From CF-118 sp035934385 (GTDB lineage: Bacteria > Chloroflexota > Dormibacteria > Dormibacterales > Dormibacteraceae), in assembly GCA_035934385.1 (NCBI GenBank), contig DASYXY010000064.1, forward strand, positions 27,652 to 91,651: a stretch of 64,000 nt of DNA. Reading direction: 5' to 3'. Positions 1 to 8,502 of the stretch are shown here, piece by piece. The position numbers were made by a program, and so were the translations under genes. The notes beneath the pieces are model-generated. The model saw only the letters and a list, made by a program, of their open reading frames with translations, had not been told where the DNA came from and ran no database searches. Within the stretch, counting starts at the first letter, position 1. Every line of letters starts with the position of its first letter.

Positions 1-37
1 CCTCGATGTCGTCGATGCGATTGCCGCCCACGGTCAC
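1..37 (-). CDS. Partial N-terminus of an unidentified protein, cut by the window edge
   Basis: A GTG at 37-35 overlaps the TGA stop of the SDR gene at 36-34, forming the same GTGA junction seen between most genes here. It opens a frame that runs to the window edge and reads V-T-V-G-G-N-R-I-D-D-I-E. Twelve codons are too few to name a family. The junction type suggests that the gene is translated together with the SDR and F420-type oxidoreductase genes upstream. Confidence 0.4.
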   Translation of the reverse strand, partial: MTVGGNRIDDIE

Positions 38-774
38 CACCAGTCGTCGCCGGCGGTGAGTCCGCCGTCGACGAAGATCGTCTGGCCGGTGATGAAGCGC
101 GCGCCGTCGGACGCCAGGAACACCGCCAGCGGCGCGATGTCCTCAGGCTCGCCGATGCGCCGCAGCGGCGTGTGGGCGATCGCAGCCTCGACGCGCTGCG
201 GGTTGGCCGACATGTAGCCCGCGACGAGCGGCGTCCGGGTGACCCCGGGTCCGATGGCGTTCACCGTGCATCCCCGCGGGCCCCACTCGATCGCAAGCGC
301 TCGCACCATGGCCGACAGCGCGCCCTTGGTTCCGGCGTACGCCACCCGCAGGCGCTGGCCGTGGATCGCGCTGATGGACGAGGTGACGATGACACGGCCG
401 CCCGGCGTCGCCAGCAGAAGTGGCGCCATCACCTGGCAGGTGACGAACACGCCATAGAAGTTCGTGTCGATCAGGTCGCGCAGCGCCGCTTCGTCAAGCT
501 TCACCGCTTCGACCCGCGTGTTGGTGCCAGCGTTGGCGACCAGGATGTCGAGCTTCGGCAGCGATTCGCGCAGCTTCTCCAGCGCGGCGCGGTCCCTGAC
601 GTCGCACACCTGGGCTTTGACCCCGGACCGGTCGCGGTTGACCGCGTCGACGTTCTCGGGTTTGCGGCTGACCGCGATCACCTCCGCCCCCGCACTCGCG
701 AGAGCGTGCGCGATGGCCAGACCGATACCCATGGTTCCGCCGGTGACGAGGGCGGTCCGCCCTTCGAGGCTCAG
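34..774 (-). CDS. SDR family oxidoreductase, probable CTG start
   Basis: A classical short-chain dehydrogenase/reductase of about 246 residues, expected to use NAD(P)H on a hydroxy or keto substrate. The cofactor motif TGGTMGIG lies near residues 11-18, NAG near 81-83, and the catalytic Ser and Y-x3-K near 132, 146 and 150. The first ATG (732) falls inside the glycine-rich motif and would delete the first beta strand, so translation must begin upstream. The only plausible codon is CTG at 774-772, overlapping the TGA of the oxidoreductase gene as CTGA, with GGAG seven bases before it. The C-terminus ends with the usual TGQTIFVDGG segment. The substrate is unknown. Confidence 0.88.
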   Translation of the reverse strand: MSLEGRTALVTGGTMGIGLAIAHALASAGAEVIAVSRKPENVDAVNRDRSGVKAQVCDVRDRAALEKLRESLPKLDILVANAGTNTRVEAVKLDEAALRDLIDTNFYGVFVTCQVMAPLLLATPGGRVIVTSSISAIHGQRLRVAYAGTKGALSAMVRALAIEWGPRGCTVNAIGPGVTRTPLVAGYMSANPQRVEAAIAHTPLRRIGEPEDIAPLAVFLASDGARFITGQTIFVDGGLTAGDDWW

Positions 775-1784
775 GACCTTGCTCCAGACGGAACCGCGCT
801 CTTGAACGGCTCCAGCACGTGCCTCGCAAACAGGTCGAGCTGCGACAGGTCCGCGGTCATCGTGTGCAGGAAGAGGTGCTCGACGCCGACGTCGATGCGC
901 TCCTGGACGCTGCGCTGAATGTCGTCGATCGTGCCGGTCAGGTACACCGCTTCGATGTAATCCCAGGGCCGTTCGTCGGAGACCACCGCCAGCATTCGGG
1001 CGCGCTGCTCGGCGATGACCTCTTCACGATCCGCCTTCTCGGTCAGCCAGGCGAAGTTCTCGTGCGCGACCACGAAGCCCTTGCGCTCACGCGATGTGCC
1101 CAAGCGCTTGAGCTCGCCGTCGATCTCGTCCAGGTCGGCCGCGATGGAGCCGGGCGGCGACGTCGGCCGCGCCACCCAGCCGTCCCAGCGGCAGATGCGG
1201 CGCAGGACGTTGGGGTCCATCCGCGCCTGTTCAGGCGAGGCCTGGTGCGCGTACTGCCGGCCTCCCGCCACCCACACCGGGGGCGGCGTGGTCAGCGGCT
1301 CGACCGTGATGTCCTTGAACTGGTGGTACTTCCCCTCGAACGACTGCTTCGGCGCGCGCAGCAGCTGCATCGACGCCTCGAGGACCTCGTCGGTGCGCCG
1401 GCCTCGCTGCTGGATCGTGCCGCCGGTCGACTCGAACTCCGGCGGGTACCAGCCGGTGCCAATGCCATAGATGAAGCGCCCGCTTGACAGGTGCTGCAGC
1501 GTCGCGATCTCCTTGGCCAGCACCACCGGGTTGTGCGTGGGCAGCACAAGGACAGAGGTGCCGAGCTTGATCCGCGTCGTGACCGCGGCGGCGTGGGCGA
1601 GCGTCATCAGCGGCTCGGTCCAGCTCACGCGGTAGAAGCGATGCGCCGTCAGCAGGTGGTCGGTGATGAAGAGCGATTCGAAGCCGAGCTCCTCGGCGCG
1701 CACGGCGAACCGGCGGATCTGATCACCGTGCCGCTGCTCCGAACCGGGAAGCAGGTACGACGGGAGGAAGACCCCCAGCTTCAA
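771..1784 (-). CDS. LLM-class F420/flavin-dependent oxidoreductase
   Basis: A 337-residue luciferase-like TIM-barrel oxidoreductase. MKLGVFLPSY at the N-terminus, the FITDHLL segment, the TSVLVLPTHNP strand and GIGTGWYPPEF match the group often called F420-dependent LLM oxidoreductases (TIGR03619-like); the cofactor assignment is by family only. The start is TTG at 1784-1782. A TACAAT hexamer (minus strand, 1799-1794) ends nine bases before the start and there is no Shine-Dalgarno, so the message may be nearly leaderless. Only 14 bases separate it from the divergent DUF993 gene. It overlaps the following SDR gene by four bases. Confidence 0.87.
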   Translation of the reverse strand: MKLGVFLPSYLLPGSEQRHGDQIRRFAVRAEELGFESLFITDHLLTAHRFYRVSWTEPLMTLAHAAAVTTRIKLGTSVLVLPTHNPVVLAKEIATLQHLSSGRFIYGIGTGWYPPEFESTGGTIQQRGRRTDEVLEASMQLLRAPKQSFEGKYHQFKDITVEPLTTPPPVWVAGGRQYAHQASPEQARMDPNVLRRICRWDGWVARPTSPPGSIAADLDEIDGELKRLGTSRERKGFVVAHENFAWLTEKADREEVIAEQRARMLAVVSDERPWDYIEAVYLTGTIDDIQRSVQERIDVGVEHLFLHTMTADLSQLDLFARHVLEPFKSAVPSGARS

Positions 1785-1798
1785 GTCCCAACGATTGT

Positions 1799-2977
1799 AT
1801 GGTGGCTCTCCAGATGGCTGAGAGCGTCCGGCTCCCGCGCGCCGGCGGCGAGGTCTACGACTACACCCCGAGCGGCCGTTTTCTGTACGCGGAGGGGGGC
1901 GCGCCGCCCAGGTCGCGGCTGCCGTACGCCGCGGTGCACGTCGTCGCCGACTCTTTCGCGGACACGAGCCCGGTGTCGCCCGCAGTCATCGACTGGGAGC
2001 GAACGCTCGCCTTTCGGCGCCACATCTGGAAATACGGGCTGGGCGTCGCCGAGGCAATGGACACAGCGCAGCGAGGCATGGGCCTGGACTGGGAAGCGAG
2101 CAAGGAGCTGATCCGCCGTTCGGTGGCGGAAGCGAAAGCCGTTGGCGGCCGGATCGTTTGCGGCGCGCAGACCGATCACCTGAAGCCTGGCTCGGCGCGC
2201 GACCTGCGTGACATCGAGACCGCGTACGAGGAGCAGTGCGAGTTCGTGGAGGCCCAGGGAGGGCAGGTCGTCGTGATGGCGAGCCGCGAGCTGGCGCGCA
2301 TCGCACGCGGCCCTGACGACTACGCGCGCGTGTACGGCCGCGTCCTTTCGCAGCTGAGGCAGCCGGCGCTCATCCACTGGCTCGGCGAGCCGTTCGACCC
2401 CGCGCTGCGCGGTTACTGGGGGCACGTCGACCTCGACAGGGCGATGGATTCATGCCTCGCGATCATCACCGCCAACCGAGTGAAGGTCGAAGGCCTGAAG
2501 CTCTCGCTGCTCGACCAGAAGCGCGAGATCGTGATGCGCGCGCGACTGCCGGAGGGCGTGCGCATGCTCACCGGCAACGACTTCGACTACCCCACGACGA
2601 TCGGAGGCGACGGCACGCACCACAGCGACGCGCTGCTCGGCGCCTTCGACATGATCGCGCCGGCGGCGTCAGCGGCGCTGCTGGCGCTCGATGACGGCGA
2701 TGACCGATCGTTCCACCAGATCCTCGAGCCCACAGTGCCGCTTTCGCGTCATGTCTTCGGCGCGCCGACCTTCTACTACAAGACGGGCGTTGTTTTCATG
2801 GCGTACCTGAACGGCCACCAGGACCACTTCAGGATGGTGGGCGGCCTCGAAAGCGGGCGCTCCGCGGTGCACCTGGCGAACATCTTCGTGCTCGCCGACA
2901 AGGCCGGGCTCCTGCGCGACGCCGAGCTCGCGGTGGACCGTATGCGGCCGGTGATGGCGCTCGCAGGAGTGTCCTAA
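1799..2977 (+). CDS. DUF993 family protein (dihydrodipicolinate-synthase-like barrel)
   Basis: A protein of up to 392 residues resembling the DUF993 family, which is related to class I aldolase/DapA-type TIM barrels and has no established reaction that I know of. Recognisable segments are TPSGRFLYAEGG, the KYGLGVAEAMDTAQRGMGL helix, the LIHWLGEPFDPALRGYWG strand, and the GNDFDYPTTIGGDG and HSDALLGAFD segments. ATG 1799 has no ribosome site; an in-frame ATG at 1814, preceded by GGTGG (1801-1805), is the more likely start and would give 387 residues. It is monocistronic, ending at a hairpin repeat (2980-3014). Next to SDR and oxidoreductase genes it may act on sugar-acid or keto-acid intermediates; that is inference. 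Confidence 0.75.
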   Translation: MVALQMAESVRLPRAGGEVYDYTPSGRFLYAEGGAPPRSRLPYAAVHVVADSFADTSPVSPAVIDWERTLAFRRHIWKYGLGVAEAMDTAQRGMGLDWEASKELIRRSVAEAKAVGGRIVCGAQTDHLKPGSARDLRDIETAYEEQCEFVEAQGGQVVVMASRELARIARGPDDYARVYGRVLSQLRQPALIHWLGEPFDPALRGYWGHVDLDRAMDSCLAIITANRVKVEGLKLSLLDQKREIVMRARLPEGVRMLTGNDFDYPTTIGGDGTHHSDALLGAFDMIAPAASAALLALDDGDDRSFHQILEPTVPLSRHVFGAPTFYYKTGVVFMAYLNGHQDHFRMVGGLESGRSAVHLANIFVLADKAGLLRDAELAVDRMRPVMALAGVS

Positions 2978-2979
2978 CT

Positions 2980-3014
2980 CCCTCCCCCGCATGCGGGGGA
3001 GGGCAGGGTGGGGG
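2980..3014. repeat. Family B hairpin repeat between convergent genes
   Basis: CCCTCCCCCGC at 2980-2990 pairs perfectly with 2993-3003 around a two-base AT centre and is followed by CAGGGTGGGGG. It lies between the stops of two convergent genes. It has no T-tract but could stop transcription from both sides. It matches in design the copies at 34728-34760 and 58833-58864. Confidence 0.7.
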
Positions 3015-3016
3015 CG

Positions 3017-4135
3017 TCAGCAGCAGCGGTGATGCGGCCGCTGCGGCGGCTTGGCCGCGGCGCCCTGCTGGGGCGGCGGGTTGAGGATGTCGCTCCATCT
3101 CGGCTCGAGGGTCCGCATCTGCTCCAGGGTTTCCTCGAGGCTCCAGTCGACGCCCAGGAACCGCGCGTAGTTGCCGCCCAGCATGCGGGCGATGTCGTTC
3201 GCCGGGATCTGCGGGTCGTCGCCTGCTGAGCGGTTGACGAGCGCGAGCTTCGGGAGGAGCGTCTCCGGAAACTCGAAGCCGGGGTAATCGGTCGCCCAGC
3301 AAACACGGCTGAGCGGGCATCCAAGCTGGCGCGCGCGCCGCAAGAACCCGTAGGTCTCGCGCTGGTCGAGCGTGCTGTTTAGAAAGCTGATGTCCAGGTA
3401 CACGTTGCGGTGGCGCGAGGCGAGCACCATGCACTCGTCGACCCAGGGATGGCCCGCGTGGCAAACGAGCAACCGAAGGTTGGGAAACGCACGCGCCACG
3501 TCATCCAGCAGCACCGGCCATCCGTAGAGCAGGACGGTGTCGCCGACCGGGGTCGTCGACAGGTGGACCATGACCGGGATGTCAAGCTCCGCAGCCTTGG
3601 CGAAGATGGGAAACGCGAGGTCGCGGTCGTTCGGCGCCCAGTGGTCGTACATCGGGTAGAGCTTCAAGCCAGTGAGCTTGAGCTTCGTGATCGCGCGCTC
3701 CAGCTCCGCGACCGCGGCCTGAACGCCGCGATGCTTGGGGTTCACCGCCGACATGCCGATGAAGTAGTCGGGATGCTTGCGCACCAGGGCGGCTATGTAG
3801 TCGTTGCCCTTGTCGATGTCGGGCGGCCCCTCGACGCCCGTGACGCCCGTGATGTCGACGGTGCCACGCGCTTCGTATCGCGTGTACTGCGACGGCGCGA
3901 CCGCGAGGATGGTGCACCGATCCACGCCGACCCCTGCATGGTCCCGGATCAGCGTGTCCGGGTCGATGGGCTCCCACAGGTACTCGAGGCCCTTCCAGTC
4001 TTCGTCGCGTGGGTCGCGGTCCTCCGGCAATGACCCGCGCGACTGGAAGTAACCGAGGGTCATCTCCTTGATGAAGCGCTCGTAACCGGGGGACAGGCCG
4101 GCCGCGAGCACGTGGTTGTGCGCGTCGATGATCAC
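3017..4135 (-). CDS. Amidohydrolase family protein (metal-dependent TIM-barrel hydrolase)
   Basis: A 372-residue member of the amidohydrolase-2 family, which hydrolyses or decarboxylates small acids using a zinc-like metal. The N-terminal IDAHNH carries the H-x-H metal pair; later His are in MVHLSTTPVG and CHAGHPWVDE, and the final Asp is in WATDYPGFEF. GTG 4135 was chosen because GGAGG lies just upstream, the motif follows within four residues, and it overlaps the amidase stop as GTGA. The open frame continues upstream into the amidase gene, but those residues resemble nothing. It is the last gene of the minus-strand operon from 9144. The C-terminal tail, rich in Pro, Gln and His, is probably disordered. 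Confidence 0.82.
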   Translation of the reverse strand: MIIDAHNHVLAAGLSPGYERFIKEMTLGYFQSRGSLPEDRDPRDEDWKGLEYLWEPIDPDTLIRDHAGVGVDRCTILAVAPSQYTRYEARGTVDITGVTGVEGPPDIDKGNDYIAALVRKHPDYFIGMSAVNPKHRGVQAAVAELERAITKLKLTGLKLYPMYDHWAPNDRDLAFPIFAKAAELDIPVMVHLSTTPVGDTVLLYGWPVLLDDVARAFPNLRLLVCHAGHPWVDECMVLASRHRNVYLDISFLNSTLDQRETYGFLRRARQLGCPLSRVCWATDYPGFEFPETLLPKLALVNRSAGDDPQIPANDIARMLGGNYARFLGVDWSLEETLEQMRTLEPRWSDILNPPPQQGAAAKPPQRPHHRCC

Positions 4136-5616
4136 TTCGCTGCCTCCGTGCGGCTGTAGGTCGCGGCCCACGGCCGCGCCTGCTCGTAGGCGCCACACGC
4201 CGCGAGGAGTGTCTCGTCCGCAAAGCGTCGCGCGGCGATCTGCAGGCCGATCGGCAGGCCGTCTCTGGACAGGCCCGCCGGGATCGAGGCGGCCGGGTGG
4301 CCGGTGAAGTTGTACGGGTAGGTCAGGCACCAGCCGATCCAGGGATCGACGCGCTCGCCCGCGATCTCGCTTGGCCCGAGCGTGTTGCCGTTGCGGGCGT
4401 TGTCGACGGGCAGCGCCGCAAGCGTCGGGCTGACGATCAGGTCGTACTCGTCGAACACGTCCTGCAGGCCATCGAGCACCTCGGTCCGGATCACGTCGTC
4501 GCGCCTGTAGTCCATCGCGCTCATGCGAATGCCGAGGTCGAGGCTTTCCGCAAACTCGGGCGGCACCTGGTCACGGTGGGAACCGCGAAGGTCGATGCCC
4601 GTGCTCTGCTTCAGTCCTTCGGCCGACTCGGCCGCACGCACGGCGCTCTGTCGCAGCCACGCGTCGCAGAGCTCGGCCTGGCCGCGTGGGAACCTCAGCT
4701 GCACCTCGTCCACGCTCGCGCCCGCGTCCTCGAAAGCGCGCACTGCCTCGGCGGTGACCCTCGCGACCTCGCGGTCGACGGGGAAGACGCCGAGGTTGGG
4801 GCTCCACGCCACACGGAGCCCCTTGATGCCGCGCCGCGCGGCGCTCATGTAGTCGGCGGCATCCGCGGGCAGGCTGTACGGATCGCGATCGTCGGGACCG
4901 CTGATGGCGTTCAGCATCAGCACCGCGTCGGCGACCGACCTTGCCAGCGGCCCCGCATGCGCGAAAGGAACGGCGAGCATGAAGCCGTCCGGCCGCGCCA
5001 CGGCCGGCACCCGGCCGAACGAAGGCTTGAAGCCGAACACGCCGCACCACGCGGCGGGGATGCGGATCGAGCCGCCGCCGTCCGAGCCCTGAGCGATCGG
5101 CGCAAGTCCCGCCGCGACCGCGGCCGCGCTGCCGCCCGACGATCCGCCCGCGTTCTTGCCGAGGCGGAACGGCGTGCTCGTCGGACCGAAGAGGTAGTTG
5201 TCCGTGATGCCCTTGTGGCCGAACTCGGGCGTGTTCGTCTTACCGAGCACGATCGCGCCGGCGCGCTCGAGGCGCTCGACGTAGGTGGCGCTGGCCGACG
5301 GGATGTAGTCCTTGAACGGCTTGCAGCCGAACGTGTTGGGCACGCCGGCCTTCATGTCGAACAGGTCCTTGATGGCGATCGGCAGGCCGGTGAGTGCTGG
5401 ATGCTCCTGGCGGCCGGACAGCGCCTTCTCCGCCTCGCGCGCCTTCCGCTTCGCCTCCTCGGCGAGTACGAGCACGTAGGCGTTGAGGCCCTTGTTCAGC
5501 CGCTCGATGCGTTCGAGGAACGCGTCCACCACTTCGACCGGCGACAGGTCGCGGCGCCGCATGCGCGCGAGCAGCTCCGTCGCGGGCATGAAGGCGAGCT
5601 CGTCGTGAACTTTCAT
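4132..5616 (-). CDS. Amidase signature family amidase
   Basis: A 494-residue amidase-signature enzyme, expected to hydrolyse a carboxylic amide to acid plus ammonia in the cytoplasm. The catalytic triad is visible: Lys83 in AIKDLFD, the cis-Ser in NAGGSSGGS near 159-160, and the nucleophilic Ser183 in SDGGGSIRIPAAW. ATG 5616 overlaps the stop of eda as ATGA and gives the normal family length. No GatC-like small partner is adjacent, unlike the amidase at 31954. Its place in an operon with a D-amino-acid-type lyase and KDPG aldolase suggests release of ammonia from a modified sugar or amino acid amide; the substrate is not predictable. Confidence 0.88.
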   Translation of the reverse strand: MKVHDELAFMPATELLARMRRRDLSPVEVVDAFLERIERLNKGLNAYVLVLAEEAKRKAREAEKALSGRQEHPALTGLPIAIKDLFDMKAGVPNTFGCKPFKDYIPSASATYVERLERAGAIVLGKTNTPEFGHKGITDNYLFGPTSTPFRLGKNAGGSSGGSAAAVAAGLAPIAQGSDGGGSIRIPAAWCGVFGFKPSFGRVPAVARPDGFMLAVPFAHAGPLARSVADAVLMLNAISGPDDRDPYSLPADAADYMSAARRGIKGLRVAWSPNLGVFPVDREVARVTAEAVRAFEDAGASVDEVQLRFPRGQAELCDAWLRQSAVRAAESAEGLKQSTGIDLRGSHRDQVPPEFAESLDLGIRMSAMDYRRDDVIRTEVLDGLQDVFDEYDLIVSPTLAALPVDNARNGNTLGPSEIAGERVDPWIGWCLTYPYNFTGHPAASIPAGLSRDGLPIGLQIAARRFADETLLAACGAYEQARPWAATYSRTEAAK

Positions 5617-6248
5617 GGCTTCACATCCATCGTCATCGCCGCCAGCGCCTGCGTGACGAGCGGCGCCACAACGTCTGGTCCTTCCGCAGTGATCCGCCGG
5701 GCCGGAAACAGAGACGAACCCATCGCCAACGCGACCGCTCCTGCGCCGAGGTAGGCGGCCGCGTTGCCCGGGCCAATTCCGCCAGTCGGAACGAGGCGTG
5801 CCGCAGGAAACGGCTGCAGAAGCGCGGCCAGGTAGGAGGGTCCGCTTGGCTCCGCCGGAAAGAGCTTCAGCATCTCGGCGCCGATCCGGAGCGCCAGGTC
5901 GACCTCCGACGCGGTAAACACGCCTGGGAGCATCGTGACGCCAGACCGTTGCGCTGAATCGATGAGCCCTGGGTTGAGGCCCGGCGCCACGAGGAACTGA
6001 GCGCCGGCGTCGACAGCGGCAGCCAGCTCCGTCGCGCCGCGCACGGTGCCGGCCCCAATCAGCGCGCGGGGCCGGGCAGCGCGCAAACGCTCGATGGCCT
6101 TGGCGGCGCTGGGCAACGTGAACGTGATCTCGACGGCCTCGAGCCCGGCGTCGATGGCGCAAGTGGCCGCCGCCACCGCCAGCTCCAGGTCATCGAGGCG
6201 AACGATGCCGATCAGCCTCGCCGTGACGAGCCGCTCGGCGCTGTTCAC
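5613..6248 (-). CDS. eda: 2-dehydro-3-deoxy-6-phosphogluconate (KDPG/KHG) aldolase
   Basis: A 211-residue class I aldolase that cleaves KDPG to pyruvate and glyceraldehyde 3-phosphate. The Schiff-base Lys128 lies in the diagnostic MLKLFPAE segment, and the general acid/base Glu40 is in AVEITFTLPSA. GAGTV and PTGGIGPGNAAAYLGAGA (phosphate loop) are also present. The start is GTG 6248, overlapping the kinase stop as GTGA. Next to KDG kinase it completes the lower Entner-Doudoroff branch for sugar acids such as gluconate, glucuronate or galacturonate. No upstream dehydratase is in this operon; the enolase-superfamily gene at 38351 could supply one, but that is speculative. Confidence 0.93.
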   Translation of the reverse strand: MNSAERLVTARLIGIVRLDDLELAVAAATCAIDAGLEAVEITFTLPSAAKAIERLRAARPRALIGAGTVRGATELAAAVDAGAQFLVAPGLNPGLIDSAQRSGVTMLPGVFTASEVDLALRIGAEMLKLFPAEPSGPSYLAALLQPFPAARLVPTGGIGPGNAAAYLGAGAVALAMGSSLFPARRITAEGPDVVAPLVTQALAAMTMDVKP

Positions 6249-7201
6249 CGTCCCACTTCGCGCCCTGCTCGCGCGATCAGGGCGTTGACGTCGGCTGCGT
6301 CGAGCCGGAACAGGTCGCCGCGCAAGCTCATCTTCAGCGCGCTCATCGCCAGCCCGCGCTCAAGGCCGAGCTCGAGCGAGCCGTCGACCAGGCCCCAGAT
6401 GAGTCCAGCGGTGAAGGCGTCGCCCGCCCCCACGCGGTCCACGGTGTCAACGCGATGGCCGGGGCGGCTCACCGAACCCTCTTTGCTCACCGCCACGGCG
6501 CCCTCCGTGCCGAGGGTCAGGACCACGGTCTCGACGCCGAGCTCCGAGCGGAGGTGTGACGCGGCCTTCTCGCCCGCGCCCTCGACACTGAAGAGATCGC
6601 GCGCGTCCTCTAATGTGCAGATCACCAGGTCGGCGAGCCTGGCAGCCTCTCGGGAGGCGGCGGCCGCGGCTTCGGCGCTCCACAGCTTCTGGCGGTAGTT
6701 GACGTCGAACGTGACCCTGGCGCCATGCTGCCGGGCCTCCTTCATCGCGCGCTGGGCGATCTCCGCGCACGAGGCGGAGAGTCCGAGGGTGATGCCGGAG
6801 ACGTGCATGAACTGCGTGTCCACAACGCGCGGCCAGTCGAAGTCGGCGGCCGAGGCCAGCGCCATCGCCGAGCCGGCACGGTCGTACGTGACGCTGATGG
6901 GGCGCGGGGCCGTGGCGAGCTCGACGAAGTAGAGGCCGAGGCGCGCGTTCGGCACCCAACACGCGAGCGACGTGTCCACCCCGCCGGCCGCGAGCGTGGT
7001 CGCGACGCGATGCCCAAGCTGGTTGTCGGGCAGTGCCGAAACCCACGCCGACCTCAGCCCGACCCGCGCCGCGGCGTACGCGACATTGGCCTCAGAACCT
7101 GCGACATGGACCTCGAACGCCGCCGCGTCCTCGATCCGGTCGCCCGGGCGCACCGACAGCCGCAGCATGGCCTCGCCGAGCGTGACCAGCTGGTGGTGCA
7201 C
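6245..7201 (-). CDS. kdgK: PfkB-family sugar kinase, probable 2-keto-3-deoxygluconate kinase
   Basis: A 318-residue ribokinase-fold kinase expected to phosphorylate 2-keto-3-deoxygluconate to KDPG, the substrate of the adjacent aldolase. The PfkB start VTLGEAMLRLSV, the substrate-binding AGSEANVAYAAARVG, the FDVNYRQKLW segment and the C-terminal DRVGAGDAFTAGL anion hole with catalytic Asp are all present. Closest by motif are KDG kinases rather than fructokinases, supported by the overlap with eda. Ten bases separate it from the PLP enzyme gene upstream. Another ribokinase-type substrate remains possible. Confidence 0.88.
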   Translation of the reverse strand: MHHQLVTLGEAMLRLSVRPGDRIEDAAAFEVHVAGSEANVAYAAARVGLRSAWVSALPDNQLGHRVATTLAAGGVDTSLACWVPNARLGLYFVELATAPRPISVTYDRAGSAMALASAADFDWPRVVDTQFMHVSGITLGLSASCAEIAQRAMKEARQHGARVTFDVNYRQKLWSAEAAAAASREAARLADLVICTLEDARDLFSVEGAGEKAASHLRSELGVETVVLTLGTEGAVAVSKEGSVSRPGHRVDTVDRVGAGDAFTAGLIWGLVDGSLELGLERGLAMSALKMSLRGDLFRLDAADVNALIARAGREVGR

Positions 7202-7211
7202 CTCTTTCCGG

Positions 7212-8498
7212 CTAGAAGTACGTCATGACGGCGTCGATCACCCGGTAGCCGTCGTCGACCAGCGGGATCAGGCGCCACTTGTCGAAGGCAGTGCACGGGT
7301 GCGATATGCCGCAACCGACCAGATCGCCGACTCGAAGGTCTTCCGCGCCGTCGAAGCGCAGGTACGCGTGCTGGTCATTGAGGTTGAAGATGCTCGCGGC
7401 GTGCGCGAACCGGTGCGGCGCCCCGCGCCCTCGCTTCACATGCTGGGGCACGGGGAGGTCGAGGTCATACGGCACGTCACGCTTGCCGAACCCGAGCAGC
7501 GCGAGGCCAGGTTCGGGCGTCGAAAGCACCACGCCCCAGGCTTCGAAAGCCTCGGCGAGGGGGTCGGTCCCCACCAACCGCGAGCCGAACGGCGAGACTC
7601 CTTTGTAATGGGCTGCGTCATGGGTCAGGTAGCAGCCGCTGCGAAGGACCGGACGCACCGGTCGCGAAAGCTGCCACGGGCCGCCGAACCCGGCGATGAC
7701 GCGGTCGAAGAAAGCGCTGCCGCCCGCCGTCAGCACGATCTCGTCCGCTTTCGCGAAGGCCCCGCCTGAATCGAGCTCCGAAGCCAGCGAGCGAATCCGC
7801 GCCAGCAGCTGGTCGACCGACGCCAGCGACCCCTCCAGGCTCTCGCCGTGGATGATTCCTTCGAACGCCTCGATTCCGGCGAGCTTGACGAATGACGACG
7901 CATTGATGGCCTTCGCGACCTCGCGCGCCTGCTCCTCTGTGCGGCAGCCTGCGCGCCCGCCCACCAAGCCAAGCTCGAGCAGCACCTTGAAACCGGGCGC
8001 TCGATCGAGCGCTTTCACGCCCGCGACAGAGTCGACCAGGCAGTAGAAATCGAACTCCGGGTCGCGCTCCATCTCCGCCGCGATCCACTCGATCGATGCC
8101 GGCTCGACCAGCTCGTTGGCAAGGACGATCCGCTCGGCGCCTAGCTCCCGCCACAGGCGGACCTGCCAGGTGGTCGCGGCCGTGATCGCCCACGCGCCGG
8201 CGGCCAGCTGCATCTGCACCAGCTGAGGCGCCATCGAAGTCTTGGCGTGCGGCGCGAGCGAGAAACCGGTCCGGGTGCATAGGGCAGCCATCTCGTCGAC
8301 GTTGTGACGCAGCGCGGACTGCTTGAGCAGCATGACCGGCAGCATGAAGTCGCCTTCGAGTGCATTCCAGCCCTGATCCCGTACGTCGCGCACCTTCACC
8401 GGCGGGCCGGCCGGGAATGCCTTGTGGCGCCAGTCGATCACCTGGTCCAGCACGCGGTCGAGGTCGAGGGACTGTGTCTTCTTCGAAGTGGACGCCAC
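7212..8498 (-). CDS. D-threonine aldolase / D-serine dehydratase-like PLP enzyme
   Basis: A 428-residue fold-type III PLP enzyme of the alanine-racemase N-terminal plus D-serine-dehydratase-like domain family, often annotated as amino acid deaminase. The PLP lysine is Lys86 in LAPHAKTSMAP. The C-terminal half holds GISHPCTAFDKW, whose His and Cys match the metal-binding pair of the family. It should split D-3-hydroxyamino acids (D-threonine aldolase type) or deaminate D-serine. In other bacteria, as I recall, such genes cluster with KDG kinase, KDPG aldolase, N-acyl-D-amino-acid deacylase and RidA, all present within this window. Four bases separate it from the isochorismatase-like gene. Confidence 0.85.
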   Translation of the reverse strand: MASTSKKTQSLDLDRVLDQVIDWRHKAFPAGPPVKVRDVRDQGWNALEGDFMLPVMLLKQSALRHNVDEMAALCTRTGFSLAPHAKTSMAPQLVQMQLAAGAWAITAATTWQVRLWRELGAERIVLANELVEPASIEWIAAEMERDPEFDFYCLVDSVAGVKALDRAPGFKVLLELGLVGGRAGCRTEEQAREVAKAINASSFVKLAGIEAFEGIIHGESLEGSLASVDQLLARIRSLASELDSGGAFAKADEIVLTAGGSAFFDRVIAGFGGPWQLSRPVRPVLRSGCYLTHDAAHYKGVSPFGSRLVGTDPLAEAFEAWGVVLSTPEPGLALLGFGKRDVPYDLDLPVPQHVKRGRGAPHRFAHAASIFNLNDQHAYLRFDGAEDLRVGDLVGCGISHPCTAFDKWRLIPLVDDGYRVIDAVMTYF

Positions 8499-8502
8499 GG
8501 GG

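Noticed and set aside
4297..5754. 485-codon open frame on the plus strand opposite the amidase
   Set aside because: Antisense shadow: low-complexity Arg/Glu/Ala/Val text, no family similarity, and the minus strand has a clear enzyme.
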